Assembly: GCF_000472525.1 (NCBI RefSeq)
Contig: NZ_AWZT01000001.1
Span: forward strand, 502,045-566,044
Length of the DNA: 64,000 nucleotides
Direction of reading: 5' to 3'
Origin: Paraburkholderia dilworthii
GTDB lineage: Bacteria > Pseudomonadota > Gammaproteobacteria > Burkholderiales > Burkholderiaceae
Below, piece after piece: positions 33,628-42,563 of the stretch (the stretch's first letter is position 1; every line of letters starts with the position of its first letter). The position numbers and the translations under genes are program-made. Below the pieces are notes generated by a model. It ran no database searches. It saw only the letters and a program-made list of their open reading frames with translations, and was not told the DNA's origin.

Positions 33628-34074
33628 TCAGGTGCTTCGGTAGACGTCCGGGTCATGCACTTCCATGAAAAGCGCCGGGTTCGACAGCGCCTTGAACCCG
33701 TGCGGCCGATACACATGGTGCGCGTCTGTCGTCGCCAGCATTATTCTTCTCAACCCTTGCAGCGACTCGCTCGCCAGAAGGTGCGCGAGCAACGCATGCG
33801 CATATCCTTTGCCGCGATACTGCGGCAGCACGAAAACATCGCACAGGTATGCAAAAGTCGCGTGATCCGTGACGACGCGCGCAAACGCCACCTGTTTGCC
33901 GTCGACATAGCCGCCAATACACAGCGACCCCGCAATGGCGCGTTCGAGCGTTTCGCGCGGCATGCCCTTGGCCCACGGCGTTTCCTGCGACAGAAACGCG
34001 TGCACCGTGGCAATGTCGAGCTCATCCTTGTTGCTTGAAATTCTCAGATCGCTCATATCGTTTATGGCCGTCAC
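33628..34074 (-). CDS. GNAT family N-acetyltransferase
   Basis: A 148-residue GNAT protein. The acetyl-CoA pyrophosphate loop is VLPQYRGKGYAHALLAHLL, preceded by the beta-strand FAYLCDVFV and followed by TTDAHHVYRPHGFKAL. The acceptor is unknown. A GTG start at 34074 has GGGAG 5 nt upstream and is preferred to the ATG at 34056, which has none. It lies 18 nt downstream of the MFS gene on the same strand, consistent with one transcript. Confidence 0.9.
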   Translation of the reverse strand: MTAINDMSDLRISSNKDELDIATVHAFLSQETPWAKGMPRETLERAIAGSLCIGGYVDGKQVAFARVVTDHATFAYLCDVFVLPQYRGKGYAHALLAHLLASESLQGLRRIMLATTDAHHVYRPHGFKALSNPALFMEVHDPDVYRST

Positions 34075-34092
34075 GTCGTCTCCCGATGGTTG

Positions 34093-35532
34093 TTAGCCCT
34101 TGGCGGGATCTTCCGCGCCGCGCGAACCGCCGCCGATGCTCTGGCCCGCATCGCGCGAAAGACCCATGTAGCCGATCACCGATACGAGCGTCAATACGCC
34201 GGCAAGCAGAAACGCGAGCCGGAAATCGTCGAGCGTAAACACACCACCCGCCGTCTCACCGTTGAAGAGCGCCGCGGCTCGCAGCGAAACCGCGCCGAAC
34301 GCGATGCCAAGGCCAATCGTCATTTGTGCCGCCGCGCTCCATAGCGTGCTGGCCGCGCTCATTTGCGGCTGCGCGACGTCCGCATAGGCAAGCGTTGCAA
34401 GCGTCGAAAACTGCATCGAGCGCGCGACGCCGTACATGAACACGACGATCAGCACGAGCGCAAGCGGCACGTCCGGAGTCAGCAAGCCGCACGCAATGAT
34501 GAAGATGCCCGCTACCGTTACGTCGACGATCGACACCATACGGAAGCCGAAACGCTGCAGGATTCGCGTGGTCAGCGCCTTCATGCCGAGGTTGCCGAGC
34601 GCGCTGGCGAGCAGCAGCAGGCCCGACTTGAACGCCGACAAGCCGAAGCCGACCTGGAACAGCAGCGGCATCAGATAAGGCACGGCGCCAATGCCGATGC
34701 GCGTGAACGAGCCCGTCACAACGGTCACCGAAAACGTCGGAATCTTCAGCGTGGAAACGTCGATCAGCGGATGCGGATGCCGCTTCGCATGCTGGAAAGC
34801 GATGACGCCCACCAGCAAGCCCGCGACGATGACCGCGCCGGCAATCCACGGATTTTCGGCGGGCTGGCTCGCCAGTTCCGCGCCGTACAGGATTGCGGTG
34901 AGCGCGGTGCCGCTCAACAGCAGACCGGCTACGTCGAGCGGCTTGCGTTCGCTGCCGCGCAGGTTCGGCACCAGCGCTAGCGCGACGGCCATCGCGGCGA
35001 GACCGAAGGGCACGTTGAGCAGGAAAATCCAGCGCCACGACGCGTAGGTGGTAATGAAGCCGCCGATCGGCGGGCCGACCACGGGCGCGGCAATCGCAGG
35101 CCATGTGATCGTCGAGATCGCCTGCATCATGCGGCTTTTTTCGGTGCTGCGAACCACGATCAGCCGGCCAACCGGCACCATCATCGCGCCGCCGATGCCT
35201 TGCAGCAAACGCGCGGCGGTGAATTCCGCGACGTTCTGCGACAGGCCGCACAGCACCGAAGCCACGGTGAATACGCCAATCGCGCTGAAGAACACGGTGC
35301 GCGAGCCGCAGCGGTCGGCGACCCAGCCGCTCGCGGGGATAAAGATCGCAAGTGCCAGCATGTAGGCCGTCATGCCGAGACTGACGCTATTGGGCCCGAC
35401 GCCGAACGAGTGCGCCATTTGCGGCAGCGCGGTCGCGATCACCGTGGTGTCGAGATACTCCATGAAAAACGTGGCCGCGACGATGTACGGCAGCCAGCCG
35501 CCATGCTTCAGAGGCGTGCTGCTTGCACTCAT
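34093..35532 (-). CDS. MFS drug/H+ antiporter, DHA2 family (14 helices)
   Basis: A 479-residue transporter of the EmrB/QacA type. Typical landmarks are MEYLDTTVIATALPQMA in the first helix, motif A GWVADRCGSRTVFF and motif C in APVVGPPIGGFI. The expected role is proton-driven efflux of toxic compounds. No membrane-fusion partner (EmrA) is adjacent. CAGGAG precedes the ATG at 35532. It appears co-transcribed with the acetyltransferase. Confidence 0.93.
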   Translation of the reverse strand: MSASSTPLKHGGWLPYIVAATFFMEYLDTTVIATALPQMAHSFGVGPNSVSLGMTAYMLALAIFIPASGWVADRCGSRTVFFSAIGVFTVASVLCGLSQNVAEFTAARLLQGIGGAMMVPVGRLIVVRSTEKSRMMQAISTITWPAIAAPVVGPPIGGFITTYASWRWIFLLNVPFGLAAMAVALALVPNLRGSERKPLDVAGLLLSGTALTAILYGAELASQPAENPWIAGAVIVAGLLVGVIAFQHAKRHPHPLIDVSTLKIPTFSVTVVTGSFTRIGIGAVPYLMPLLFQVGFGLSAFKSGLLLLASALGNLGMKALTTRILQRFGFRMVSIVDVTVAGIFIIACGLLTPDVPLALVLIVVFMYGVARSMQFSTLATLAYADVAQPQMSAASTLWSAAAQMTIGLGIAFGAVSLRAAALFNGETAGGVFTLDDFRLAFLLAGVLTLVSVIGYMGLSRDAGQSIGGGSRGAEDPAKG

Positions 35533-35925
35533 TGCACGGCTCCTGCCAGCGCGCGTGTGGATGCGCGGTCAATGCCGCGCACGTGCGGGCGGATGCGGCG
35601 CCGTGTACGCGCTACAGGCGATGTTATGCACTTCATTTTTTCGACTACCTTTCGAAGACGTGTTTGCGCCGTCCAGGCGACGAGAACTAGGGCCGCGAGC
35701 GGGCTGGCAGAACGTGCGCCGCCGTGCCCGTCGCACTGCTCAGCAGAACCCCGCGCGACGACGCTGCGCGCTGACTTTGGCTGGCCGGCCCTGAATCCTA
35801 ACGCAATACGGATCGCAGTATCGGCAAGCCATGCACGCCGGGCGAGCCCGCGCGGACGCCATCCAGGAGGAGCATGGCGTGTGCCGTCGCGTGCGCTGAA
35901 GACACGTTTCGATGCAACGCGCGGC
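35533..35925. other. Intergenic region of about 390 bp
   Basis: This lies upstream of the MFS gene and downstream of the isocitrate lyase family gene, both on the minus strand. It must hold the MFS promoter, but no consensus was recognised. Frames crossing it are shadows. Confidence 0.4.
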
Positions 35926-36807
35926 TCAGTCCTTCGCCGCGTATTCGCGATCCAGCCGGTCGTACAACGGCTTGTTCACGAGACGCTGGCGCTCGCCGAA
36001 CGGAGCGACGAGCGTCGCATCTTCATCGAGGCGGCCGTTGCTCTTCAGGCTGCCGAGCGCGCGCTGCATGCCGAGCACGGCACCTTGCAGGGCGGCGTTC
36101 GCATAAAGCACGATGCCGTAGCCGAGCTTGGCGAGCGCTTCTCGCGATTGCACCGGTGTCTTGCCGCCGATCACGATGTTGACCAGTTGCGGCTTGTCGA
36201 ACAGCGACGGCAAACGCTCGATGTCCGCCAGCGATTCGGTCGCCTCGATGAAAAGGATGTCGGCGCCCGCTTCGATGAAGCGATGACCGCGCTCGATCGC
36301 GTCTTCGATACCGTGGACGGCCGCCGCGTCGGTGCGCGCCATGATCTGCAGATTGCCGTCCTCGCGGGCGTCGACCGCCGCGCGGATCTTGCCGGCCATT
36401 TCGCTTGCACCGATCACTTCCTTGCCGGAAAAGTGGCCGCATTTCTTGGGCATCACCTGATCTTCGAACTGGATCACGTCGGCGCCGCTGCGCTCGAGCA
36501 CGCGCACGGTCTGGCGCACGTTCAACGCGTTGCCGAAGCCGGTGTCGGCGTCCACGATCAGCGGTAGCGCAACCGCATCGCGAATTCGCGCGGTGTGCTC
36601 GGCGACTTCGGCAAGACCGATGAAGCCGAGATCGGGCAAGCCCAGCGACATGTTGGTGACGCCCGCGCCCGTGATGTAGAGCGCCTCGAAACCGGCGTCC
36701 TCGATCACGCGGGCGCTCATTGCGTTGAAGGCGCCGGGCACGAGCAGGCCCTGGCGTTCGTTGATCCTGGCGCGGAAGGCGGCGCGGCGCGTGGCGGAAG
36801 TTGTCAT
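35926..36807 (-). CDS. Isocitrate lyase/PEP mutase family protein
   Basis: A 293-residue TIM-barrel enzyme of the isocitrate lyase/PEP mutase superfamily ([14 protein letters not shown] with Mg-binding Asp86 and Asp88; the active loop Lys121-Lys-Cys-Gly-His125). PrpB has KRCGH at the loop, and other members cleave oxaloacetate, dimethylmalate or similar acids, so 2-methylisocitrate lyase is only one option. It is divergent from a PrpR-like activator. A sigma-54 promoter lies about 50 nt upstream and three operator-like repeats about 150 nt upstream. No prpC, prpD or acnM gene is adjacent, which argues against a standard methylcitrate operon. Confidence 0.88.
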   Translation of the reverse strand: MTTSATRRAAFRARINERQGLLVPGAFNAMSARVIEDAGFEALYITGAGVTNMSLGLPDLGFIGLAEVAEHTARIRDAVALPLIVDADTGFGNALNVRQTVRVLERSGADVIQFEDQVMPKKCGHFSGKEVIGASEMAGKIRAAVDAREDGNLQIMARTDAAAVHGIEDAIERGHRFIEAGADILFIEATESLADIERLPSLFDKPQLVNIVIGGKTPVQSREALAKLGYGIVLYANAALQGAVLGMQRALGSLKSNGRLDEDATLVAPFGERQRLVNKPLYDRLDREYAAKD

Positions 36808-36855
36808 GACGGTGTGTCTCCGGGTGGAGTGAGCGTTGTTGAGCGGGCTTCAAAG

Positions 36856-36871
36856 TGCAGAAACTATGCCA
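36856..36871 (-). promoter_or_regulatory. Sigma-54 promoter of the isocitrate lyase/PEP mutase gene
   Basis: On the minus strand TGGCATAGTTTCTGCA has the GG-N10-GC spacing and nearly the full TGGCAC-N5-TTGCA consensus. The start point would be about 36845, leaving a leader of about 38 nt. It pairs logically with the divergent sigma-54 activator. Confidence 0.75.
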
Positions 36872-36959
36872 ATCCGTTTAGGCGGCCGGATAGGCAAGCA
36901 AGATCAAAGACTTGCGACGATCCGGGCAGTGGTGGGCGCGTCATGGCAAAATGCAGACT

Positions 36960-36995
36960 GTTCCATGAAACGTTCCATGAAACGTTTCGTGCAAT
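36960..36995. promoter_or_regulatory. Three tandem 12-bp operator-like repeats (PrpR-type boxes)
   Basis: GTTCCATGAAAC occurs twice head to tail (36960-36971 and 36972-36983), followed by the degenerate copy GTTTCGTGCAAT (36984-36995). Each is a near-palindrome centred on CATG. They lie about 90-125 bp upstream of the sigma-54 promoter, a usual enhancer distance, and 44 bp before the regulator start. They probably bind the PrpR-like activator. Confidence 0.7.
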
Positions 36996-37038
36996 GTTTG
37001 GGGTAACGTTTTCAACCGCCGTCGCTGGAGCGTCTTAC

Positions 37039-39024
37039 ATGTCCACGTTTGCCTCGTCGCTCGTCAACGCCGATCCCGGCCGCCCCGGCATTGCATTGGT
37101 AAGTATCAGCCGCTTGCAGTCGCTTTGCGAGACTATCGCGCCGCGCTACTCCGCCCGCGCGAGATTTTTCCCGGTCCGCGAGGGGTATGACGCGGCTGTC
37201 ACCGCGCTACAGGCATACGTCGATGCCGGTTCCGTCGACGTCGTTCTCGCGGCCGGCTCGAACGGCGCCTATTTGCGCGACAACCTGAGCGTGCCGGTGG
37301 TGATGGTCAAAGTGAACGGCTTCGACGTGCTGAGCGCGATCACGCGCGCCACCACCACGTGGCCAGGCGCTCCGATCGGGCTCGTGTTGCACGACACCAT
37401 TTCGCACGAACTCGCCGATCTGAGCGGCTGGTTGAACGTCGGCCTGAAACAGCGCGCGTACCGCTCTGTCGATGAAGTCCGAACCGCCGTGAATAATCTC
37501 GCTGCGGAAGGTTGCCGCGTGATCATCGGACCTGGAATGGCTTGCGATCTGGCCCAGCAGGTGGGTCTGGACAGCGTGTTCCTCTACTCGCTCGGCGCTG
37601 TCGAGGAGGCGTTCGAACGTTCGGTCGAGCTTGCGCGCGTGAGCCGGCAGAAGGAGTCCAAGCGCGTGCGCCTGAACACGATCGTCGCGCACCTGCGCGA
37701 CGGCGTGGCCGCTTTCGACGACGCCGGTCAGCTCGAAGCCGTCAACCCCGCAATGCTCGATCTGCTCGGCCTCGAACGCGAGCAGGACGTTGCCGCGCAG
37801 CTCGCGCGGACGGTCGGCCCGTGGCTGCGCGACGCGCTGCAACGTGGCGGCGCGGTCGACGAGCGCATCGAGCAGATTGGCGAGCGTTCGCTGATCGTCA
37901 ATTGTGTGCCGATCGTCGAGCAGGGCGCCCGCTCGGGCTCGGTGGTGACGGCGCAGGACGCGCTGGTCGCGCAGCGGATCGACCGGTCGCTGCGCACCAG
38001 TCAGCGGCCGAAGCATCTGGTTGCGCGGCATCGGCTGGACGATCTGATCGGCGAGTCGCCCGCGCTCGAACGCGTGCGGCGGCTCGCGCGTGCGGGCGCG
38101 GCGCACGACGCCACGGTCTTATTGACCGGCGAAAGCGGCACCGGCAAGGAACTGGTCGCGCAGGGTATCCACAACGCGAGCCGGCGGCGCGGCAATCCGT
38201 TCGTCGCGTTCAATTGCGCGGCGCTGCCGGAAGGGCTGATCGAAAGCGAACTGTTCGGCCACGAGGAAGGCGCATTCACCGGCGCGCGGCGCGGCGGCAA
38301 GCCGGGCCTGTTCGAGATTGCCCATACGGGGACGATTTTCCTCGATGAAATCGGCGAAATGCCGCCGGCGCTGCAAAGCCGGCTGCTGCGCGTGCTCCAG
38401 GAGCGCGAGGTGATGAAACTCGGCTCGGGCCGCGCGACGCCGATCGACGTGCGGGTGATCGCCGCCACGCACCGCGACCTGCATGGGCTCGTCGAGCAGG
38501 GCGGGTTTCGCGCGGACCTGTATTTTCGTCTGAATCTGCTTCAGATAGAATTGCCGCCGCTGCGCGAGCGGCGCGCCGATGTTGCGCCGCTCGCGCGGCA
38601 CTTGTTAAGCCGTAGCGCGCTCCAATATGGGTTGTCGAAGGCTGCAATCGGGCGGCTGTTGAAGTTTCTGGCGCCGCTTTTCGAGCGCTACTCATGGCCC
38701 GGCAACGTGCGGGAACTGGAAAATCTGCTGGCGCGCGCGGCGATTTATCTCGGCGATGCCGCCAGCGACCCCGGCCCGAACCTCGAGCCCGATTTGCTGG
38801 CGCTGTTTCCGGAATTCAGCCGGACGAAACCGGCGCGCGTGAACCGCCTGCCTTCAGATTCCCCAGCTGATGACATCGCGGGCGCTGCCCGCACTGCGCC
38901 CAGCCGCGACGATGCGATGAAGGCGCTCGCCCAATCTGGCGGCAACCGCGCAGCGGCAAGCCGGGCGCTCGGCATCGGCCGCACGACACTGTGGCGACTG
39001 CTAAAGGACGACGCAGCGCGATAG
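37039..39024 (+). CDS. PrpR-like sigma-54-dependent activator
   Basis: A 661-residue enhancer-binding protein. Residues about 15-200 form a PrpR_N sensor domain, a PAS-like segment follows ([19 protein letters not shown]), then the AAA+ domain with GESGTGKE, the GAFTGA loop and LDEIGEMP, and a C-terminal Fis HTH ([17 protein letters not shown]). PrpR proteins sense 2-methylcitrate or related acids and switch on catabolic genes with sigma-54. GGAG lies 7 nt before the ATG at 37039; longer frames would run through the operator repeats. It is divergent from its likely target at 36807. Confidence 0.92.
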   Translation: MSTFASSLVNADPGRPGIALVSISRLQSLCETIAPRYSARARFFPVREGYDAAVTALQAYVDAGSVDVVLAAGSNGAYLRDNLSVPVVMVKVNGFDVLSAITRATTTWPGAPIGLVLHDTISHELADLSGWLNVGLKQRAYRSVDEVRTAVNNLAAEGCRVIIGPGMACDLAQQVGLDSVFLYSLGAVEEAFERSVELARVSRQKESKRVRLNTIVAHLRDGVAAFDDAGQLEAVNPAMLDLLGLEREQDVAAQLARTVGPWLRDALQRGGAVDERIEQIGERSLIVNCVPIVEQGARSGSVVTAQDALVAQRIDRSLRTSQRPKHLVARHRLDDLIGESPALERVRRLARAGAAHDATVLLTGESGTGKELVAQGIHNASRRRGNPFVAFNCAALPEGLIESELFGHEEGAFTGARRGGKPGLFEIAHTGTIFLDEIGEMPPALQSRLLRVLQEREVMKLGSGRATPIDVRVIAATHRDLHGLVEQGGFRADLYFRLNLLQIELPPLRERRADVAPLARHLLSRSALQYGLSKAAIGRLLKFLAPLFERYSWPGNVRELENLLARAAIYLGDAASDPGPNLEPDLLALFPEFSRTKPARVNRLPSDSPADDIAGAARTAPSRDDAMKALAQSGGNRAAASRALGIGRTTLWRLLKDDAAR

Positions 39025-39042
39025 CCGCCAGGGTCGGAACAG

Positions 39043-39057
39043 ATAGCGTCAATCTAT
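39043..39057 (+). promoter_or_regulatory. OxyR-like half site upstream of ahpC
   Basis: ATAGCGTCAATCTAT has the ATAG-N7-CTAT pattern of an OxyR half site. The second half, 7 nt further on, is only weakly conserved. It lies just upstream of the proposed -35 element, the usual activation position. Confidence 0.6.
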
Positions 39058-39079
39058 CAATATAATTAACACAATCCAC

Positions 39080-39108
39080 TTTACCTATTAAGCGTCGTCT
39101 GACATACT
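39080..39108 (+). promoter_or_regulatory. Candidate sigma-70 promoter of ahpC
   Basis: TTTACC (39080-39085) and CATACT (39103-39108) are separated by 17 nt. The weak match suits an activator-dependent promoter and lies about 40 nt before ahpC. A TATAAT at 39061-39066 is an alternative -10 without a good -35. Confidence 0.5.
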
Positions 39109-39147
39109 GACTCCACTTTCCAACCACTCAGAAAGAGGACTCAGCAA

Positions 39148-39711
39148 ATGCCGATCATCAATAGTCAAGTCAAACCGTTCAAGGCACAGGCTTACCACAA
39201 CGGCGATTTCGTGACCGTCACCGAAGAAAGCCTGAAGGGCAAGTGGTCGGTTTTCGTTTTCTATCCGGCCGACTTCACGTTTGTTTGCCCGACCGAACTG
39301 GGTGACCTGGCCGATCGCTACGCCGATTTCCAGAAGCTCGGCGTTGAAATCTACAGCGTGTCGACCGACACGCACTTCACGCACAAGGCTTGGCACGACA
39401 CGTCGGACACGATCCAGAAGATCAAGTACCCGATGATCGCCGACCCGACTCTGGCAATCTCGCGCAACTTCGACGTGCTGATCGAAGAAGAAGGTCTGGC
39501 GCTGCGCGGCACGTTCGTGATCAATCCGGAAGGCGAGATCAAGCTGTGCGAAGTGCACGACAACGGCATCGGCCGTGACGCCGGCGAACTGCTGCGCAAG
39601 GTGCAGGCTGCGCAATACATCGCGGCGCATCCGGGCGAAGTTTGCCCCGCCAAGTGGACGCCGGGCGCTGAAACGCTGACCCCGTCGCTCGACCTGATCG
39701 GCAAGATCTAA
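39148..39711 (+). CDS. ahpC: Alkyl hydroperoxide reductase peroxiredoxin AhpC
   Basis: A 187-residue typical 2-Cys peroxiredoxin. The peroxidatic Cys47 is in FTFVCPTE and the resolving Cys166 in GEVCPAKW; length and spacing equal those of enterobacterial AhpC. It reduces H2O2, organic peroxides and peroxynitrite and is recharged by AhpF, encoded 165 nt downstream. GAGGA lies upstream of the ATG. An OxyR-like motif lies about 100 nt upstream. Confidence 0.97.
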   Translation: MPIINSQVKPFKAQAYHNGDFVTVTEESLKGKWSVFVFYPADFTFVCPTELGDLADRYADFQKLGVEIYSVSTDTHFTHKAWHDTSDTIQKIKYPMIADPTLAISRNFDVLIEEEGLALRGTFVINPEGEIKLCEVHDNGIGRDAGELLRKVQAAQYIAAHPGEVCPAKWTPGAETLTPSLDLIGKI

Positions 39712-39768
39712 GGTTTCGCCGCTTCAAAGCTTCAGGCAAGTAGTAGCGCCTTTGACGCGCATCACCGT

Positions 39769-39794
39769 GCGAACCGCTTCATGCAGCGGTTCGC
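39769..39794 (+). repeat. Perfect 10-bp hairpin between ahpC and ahpF
   Basis: GCGAACCGCT pairs with AGCGGTTCGC around the loop TCATGC. No T-run follows, so it is not a full terminator. It could act as an attenuator or as an RNase-processing or 3'-protecting element that keeps AhpC in excess over AhpF. Confidence 0.65.
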
Positions 39795-39876
39795 GCGTCC
39801 CCGGTCCGCACGTGTTCTATCCGGACGCGAGCGGGGCCGGGAACCCAACACCCCATCGTCACGGAATCGAATAGCC

Positions 39877-41469
39877 ATGCTTGATGCCAATCTCAAGACT
39901 CAGTTGAAAACGTACCTCGAAAGGGTTAGTAACCCTATCGAGATCGTCGCGTCGCTCGACGACAGCGCGAAATCGCAAGAGCTGCTGGCATTGCTGAACG
40001 ATATCGCGACGTTGTCCGAACGCGTCGCCGTGATCGAACGCCGCGACGACAGCGAGCGCAAGCCGTCGTTTTCGATCGGCGCGCCGGGCAAAGACATCGG
40101 CATCCGCTTCGCGGGTATTCCGATGGGGCATGAATTCACGTCGCTCGTCCTCGCATTGCTGCAGGTCGGCGGCCATCCGGTCAAACTCGACGACGCAGTG
40201 ATCGAACAGATCCGCAGCCTCGACGGCGACTATCAATTCGAAACGTATTTCTCGCTGTCGTGCCAGAACTGCCCGGAAGTCGTGCAGGCGCTGAACGTGA
40301 TGGCGCTCATCAACCCGCGCATTCGTCACGTGGCGATCGACGGCGCGCTGTTCCAGAACGAAGTCGAGTCGCGCCAGATCATGGCTGTACCGACGATGTT
40401 CATGAATGGCGAAGTGTTCGGCCAGGGCCGCAGCGGTGTGAAGGAAATCCTCGCAAAACTCGACACGAATGCGGGCGCGCGTGCGGCGAAGGAACTGGAA
40501 AAGAAGCCGGTGTTCGACACGCTGATCGTCGGCGGCGGGCCTGCTGGCGCGGCTGCGGCGATCTACTCGGCGCGCAAGGGCATCGCGACGGGCGTTGTCG
40601 CGGAACGCTTCGGCGGTCAGGTGCTCGACACGCTTGCTATCGAAAACTTCGTCTCCGTTACGGAAACCGAAGGGCCGAAGTTCGCCACCGCGCTCGAACA
40701 GCACGTGAAAACGTATGAAGTCGACATCATGGACGTGCAGCGCGCCGAGGCGCTGATTCCCGGCCGCATCAACGAAGTGCGTCTCGCGAATGGCGCGGTG
40801 CTGAAGGCCAAAACGATCATCCTCGCCACAGGCGCGCGCTGGCGCGAAATCAATGTGCCGGGCGAGCGCGAGTACCGCAATCACGGCGTCGCGTACTGCC
40901 CGCACTGCGACGGTCCGCTCTTCAAGGGCAAGCGGGTCGCGGTGATCGGCGGCGGCAACTCGGGCGTGGAAGCGGCAATCGACCTTGCGGGTATCGTGCG
41001 CGAAGTCACGCTATTCGAATTCGGCGCTACGTTGCGTGCCGACGAAGTACTGCAACGCAAGTTGCGCAGCCTCGCTAACGTGACCATCATCACGCAGGCG
41101 CAGACCACCGAAATCACCGGCGACGGCAAGAAGGTCAACGGTCTGGTCTACAAGGACCTGCGTTCGGGCGAAGCGAAGAGCGTCGAACTGGAAGGCGTAT
41201 TCGTGCAGATCGGTCTCGTGCCGAATACCGAATGGCTGAAGGGCACGGTGGAGTTGTCGAAGCACGGCGAGATCGTCGTCGATGCACGCGGTGCGACGTC
41301 GGTGCCGGGCGTGTTCGCGGCCGGCGACGTGACTACCGTGCCGTTCAAGCAGATCGTGATTGCGGTCGGCGAGGGCGCGAAGGCATCGCTCAGCGCGTTC
41401 GACTACCTGATCCGCAATAGCGAAGAAACCGAAGCGGTTAGCGAGGTTGAAGCCGAAGCCGCAGTTTGA
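39877..41469 (+). CDS. ahpF: Alkyl hydroperoxide reductase flavoprotein AhpF
   Basis: A 530-residue NADH:peroxiredoxin reductase. The N-terminal double-thioredoxin domain has the redox pair Cys129/Cys132 (SCQNCPE). The FAD/NADH thioredoxin-reductase-like part has [10 protein letters not shown], the second pair in YCPHCDGP and the FAD motif VFAAGDVTT. It regenerates AhpC. The ATG at 39877 gives the family-typical [16 protein letters not shown] terminator follows at 41496. Confidence 0.96.
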   Translation: MLDANLKTQLKTYLERVSNPIEIVASLDDSAKSQELLALLNDIATLSERVAVIERRDDSERKPSFSIGAPGKDIGIRFAGIPMGHEFTSLVLALLQVGGHPVKLDDAVIEQIRSLDGDYQFETYFSLSCQNCPEVVQALNVMALINPRIRHVAIDGALFQNEVESRQIMAVPTMFMNGEVFGQGRSGVKEILAKLDTNAGARAAKELEKKPVFDTLIVGGGPAGAAAAIYSARKGIATGVVAERFGGQVLDTLAIENFVSVTETEGPKFATALEQHVKTYEVDIMDVQRAEALIPGRINEVRLANGAVLKAKTIILATGARWREINVPGEREYRNHGVAYCPHCDGPLFKGKRVAVIGGGNSGVEAAIDLAGIVREVTLFEFGATLRADEVLQRKLRSLANVTIITQAQTTEITGDGKKVNGLVYKDLRSGEAKSVELEGVFVQIGLVPNTEWLKGTVELSKHGEIVVDARGATSVPGVFAAGDVTTVPFKQIVIAVGEGAKASLSAFDYLIRNSEETEAVSEVEAEAAV

Positions 41470-41495
41470 CGATAAGGCTTTACATGTAGTGAACG

Positions 41496-41520
41496 ACGGC
41501 GGCCCGAGGGCCGCCGTTGT
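41496..41520 (+). terminator. Rho-independent terminator after ahpF
   Basis: ACGGCGGCCC pairs with GGGCCGCCGT around a 2-nt GA core, followed by TGTCATTT. It lies 27 nt after the ahpF stop. Confidence 0.75.
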
Positions 41521-41591
41521 CATTTGCTGACGAGTATTCGGACTGCGCTGTGCGATGTACCGGCTACTATGCGGCGAAATGGCGAGGGTGC

Positions 41592-41627
41592 AAAAAAAAA
41601 CCGCCCGGCACAAACCGGGCGGCTTTT
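41592..41627. terminator. Bidirectional terminator between ahpF and pirin
   Basis: CCGCCCGG and CCGGGCGG form a stem around CACAAA, flanked by a run of nine A on the left and CTTTT on the right. It can end transcripts from both sides, chiefly the pirin gene on the minus strand. Confidence 0.85.
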
Positions 41628-41656
41628 CATTCAAGCATAAGCACTAAAGCAACCGC

Positions 41657-42382
41657 TTAGGCCCACAACTCCGACACCTCGTTGTCGCGCAAATCGAACA
41701 CAAGCACTTCCGCGTCGCGACCTTGGGCGAAGTTGAGCGCTTCTTCGCCGCGCACACGCGCGCCATCGCCTTCGCCGAGTTCCACGCCGTTCACCGTCAC
41801 GCTGCCGCGCGCCACATGCACATAGGCGTAGCGGTTGCTCGCAAGTTCCAGTTGCGCGGTTTCATCGCCGTTGAAGAGGCCGGCATAAACGCGTGCGTCC
41901 TGTTGCAACACGACCGAACCGTTCGCGCCATCCGGCGACAGTACGAGGCGCAGCACGCCGCGCTTGTCGTCCGCGCTGAAATGCTGTTGCTGATAACGCG
42001 GCGCGGTGCCCTTTTGCGCCGGTGCGATCCAGATCTGCAGGAAGTGCACCGGCTCGCTCTTCGAATGGTTGTATTCGCTGTGCGCGACGCCGGTTCCCGC
42101 GCTCATCAACTGGATATCGCCGGGTACGATTACGGAGCCGGTGCCCATCGTGTCTTTGTGCTCGAGCGCGCCGTCCAGCACGTACGAAAAGATTTCCATA
42201 TCGCGATGCGGGTGCTTGCCGAAGCCTTGCGCCGGCGCGACCCGGTCGTCGTTGATCACGAGCAGATCGGAGAAGCCGTTCTGCTTCGGATCATGGTAGT
42301 TCGCGAACGAAAACGTATGACGCGAACTGAGCCAGCCGTGCTCCGCGCGGCCGCGTTGATTGGCGTGTCTGATTTCAAGCAT
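41657..42382 (-). CDS. Pirin family protein
   Basis: A 241-residue bicupin of the pirin family. The N-terminal cupin carries the metal-site pattern (GFGKHPHRDMEIFSYVLDG, then GTGVAHSEYNHS). Pirins of this class can act as quercetin dioxygenases or redox-dependent modulators. AGGAG lies 6 nt before the ATG at 42382; a longer frame to 42502 is not protein-like. It is divergent from a LysR regulator across a 181-bp gap that holds a palindrome. Confidence 0.92.
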   Translation of the reverse strand: MLEIRHANQRGRAEHGWLSSRHTFSFANYHDPKQNGFSDLLVINDDRVAPAQGFGKHPHRDMEIFSYVLDGALEHKDTMGTGSVIVPGDIQLMSAGTGVAHSEYNHSKSEPVHFLQIWIAPAQKGTAPRYQQQHFSADDKRGVLRLVLSPDGANGSVVLQQDARVYAGLFNGDETAQLELASNRYAYVHVARGSVTVNGVELGEGDGARVRGEEALNFAQGRDAEVLVFDLRDNEVSELWA

Positions 42383-42497
42383 CTCTTTCTCCTGTCGACC
42401 GGAGCTGGCGCAAGGCGCTCGCTCCGGGGTTCCATGCAACTTTCGCTGCGGATGATCCGGGCAAGAGGTTGTCCGCGATCCATGAACGTCAGTGTAG

Positions 42498-42518
42498 GTC
42501 AACTATTGACGCTATAAT
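42498..42518. promoter_or_regulatory. Palindrome and TATAAT in the pirin/LysR gap
   Basis: GTCAACTATTGAC (42498-42510) is a perfect palindrome with a 3-nt centre, next to TATAAT (42513-42518), a consensus -10 for the LysR gene about 45 nt downstream. The site could be the LysR operator controlling both directions. Confidence 0.5.
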
Positions 42519-42563
42519 CGCCGGAAAATCGGAAACATCGTCTCATTACTGTGGACAATTGCC

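Noticed and set aside
35926..36807. Firm naming of the lyase as prpB
   Set aside because: The loop reads KKCGH rather than KRCGH, and the rest of the methylcitrate genes are absent, so only the superfamily is assigned.
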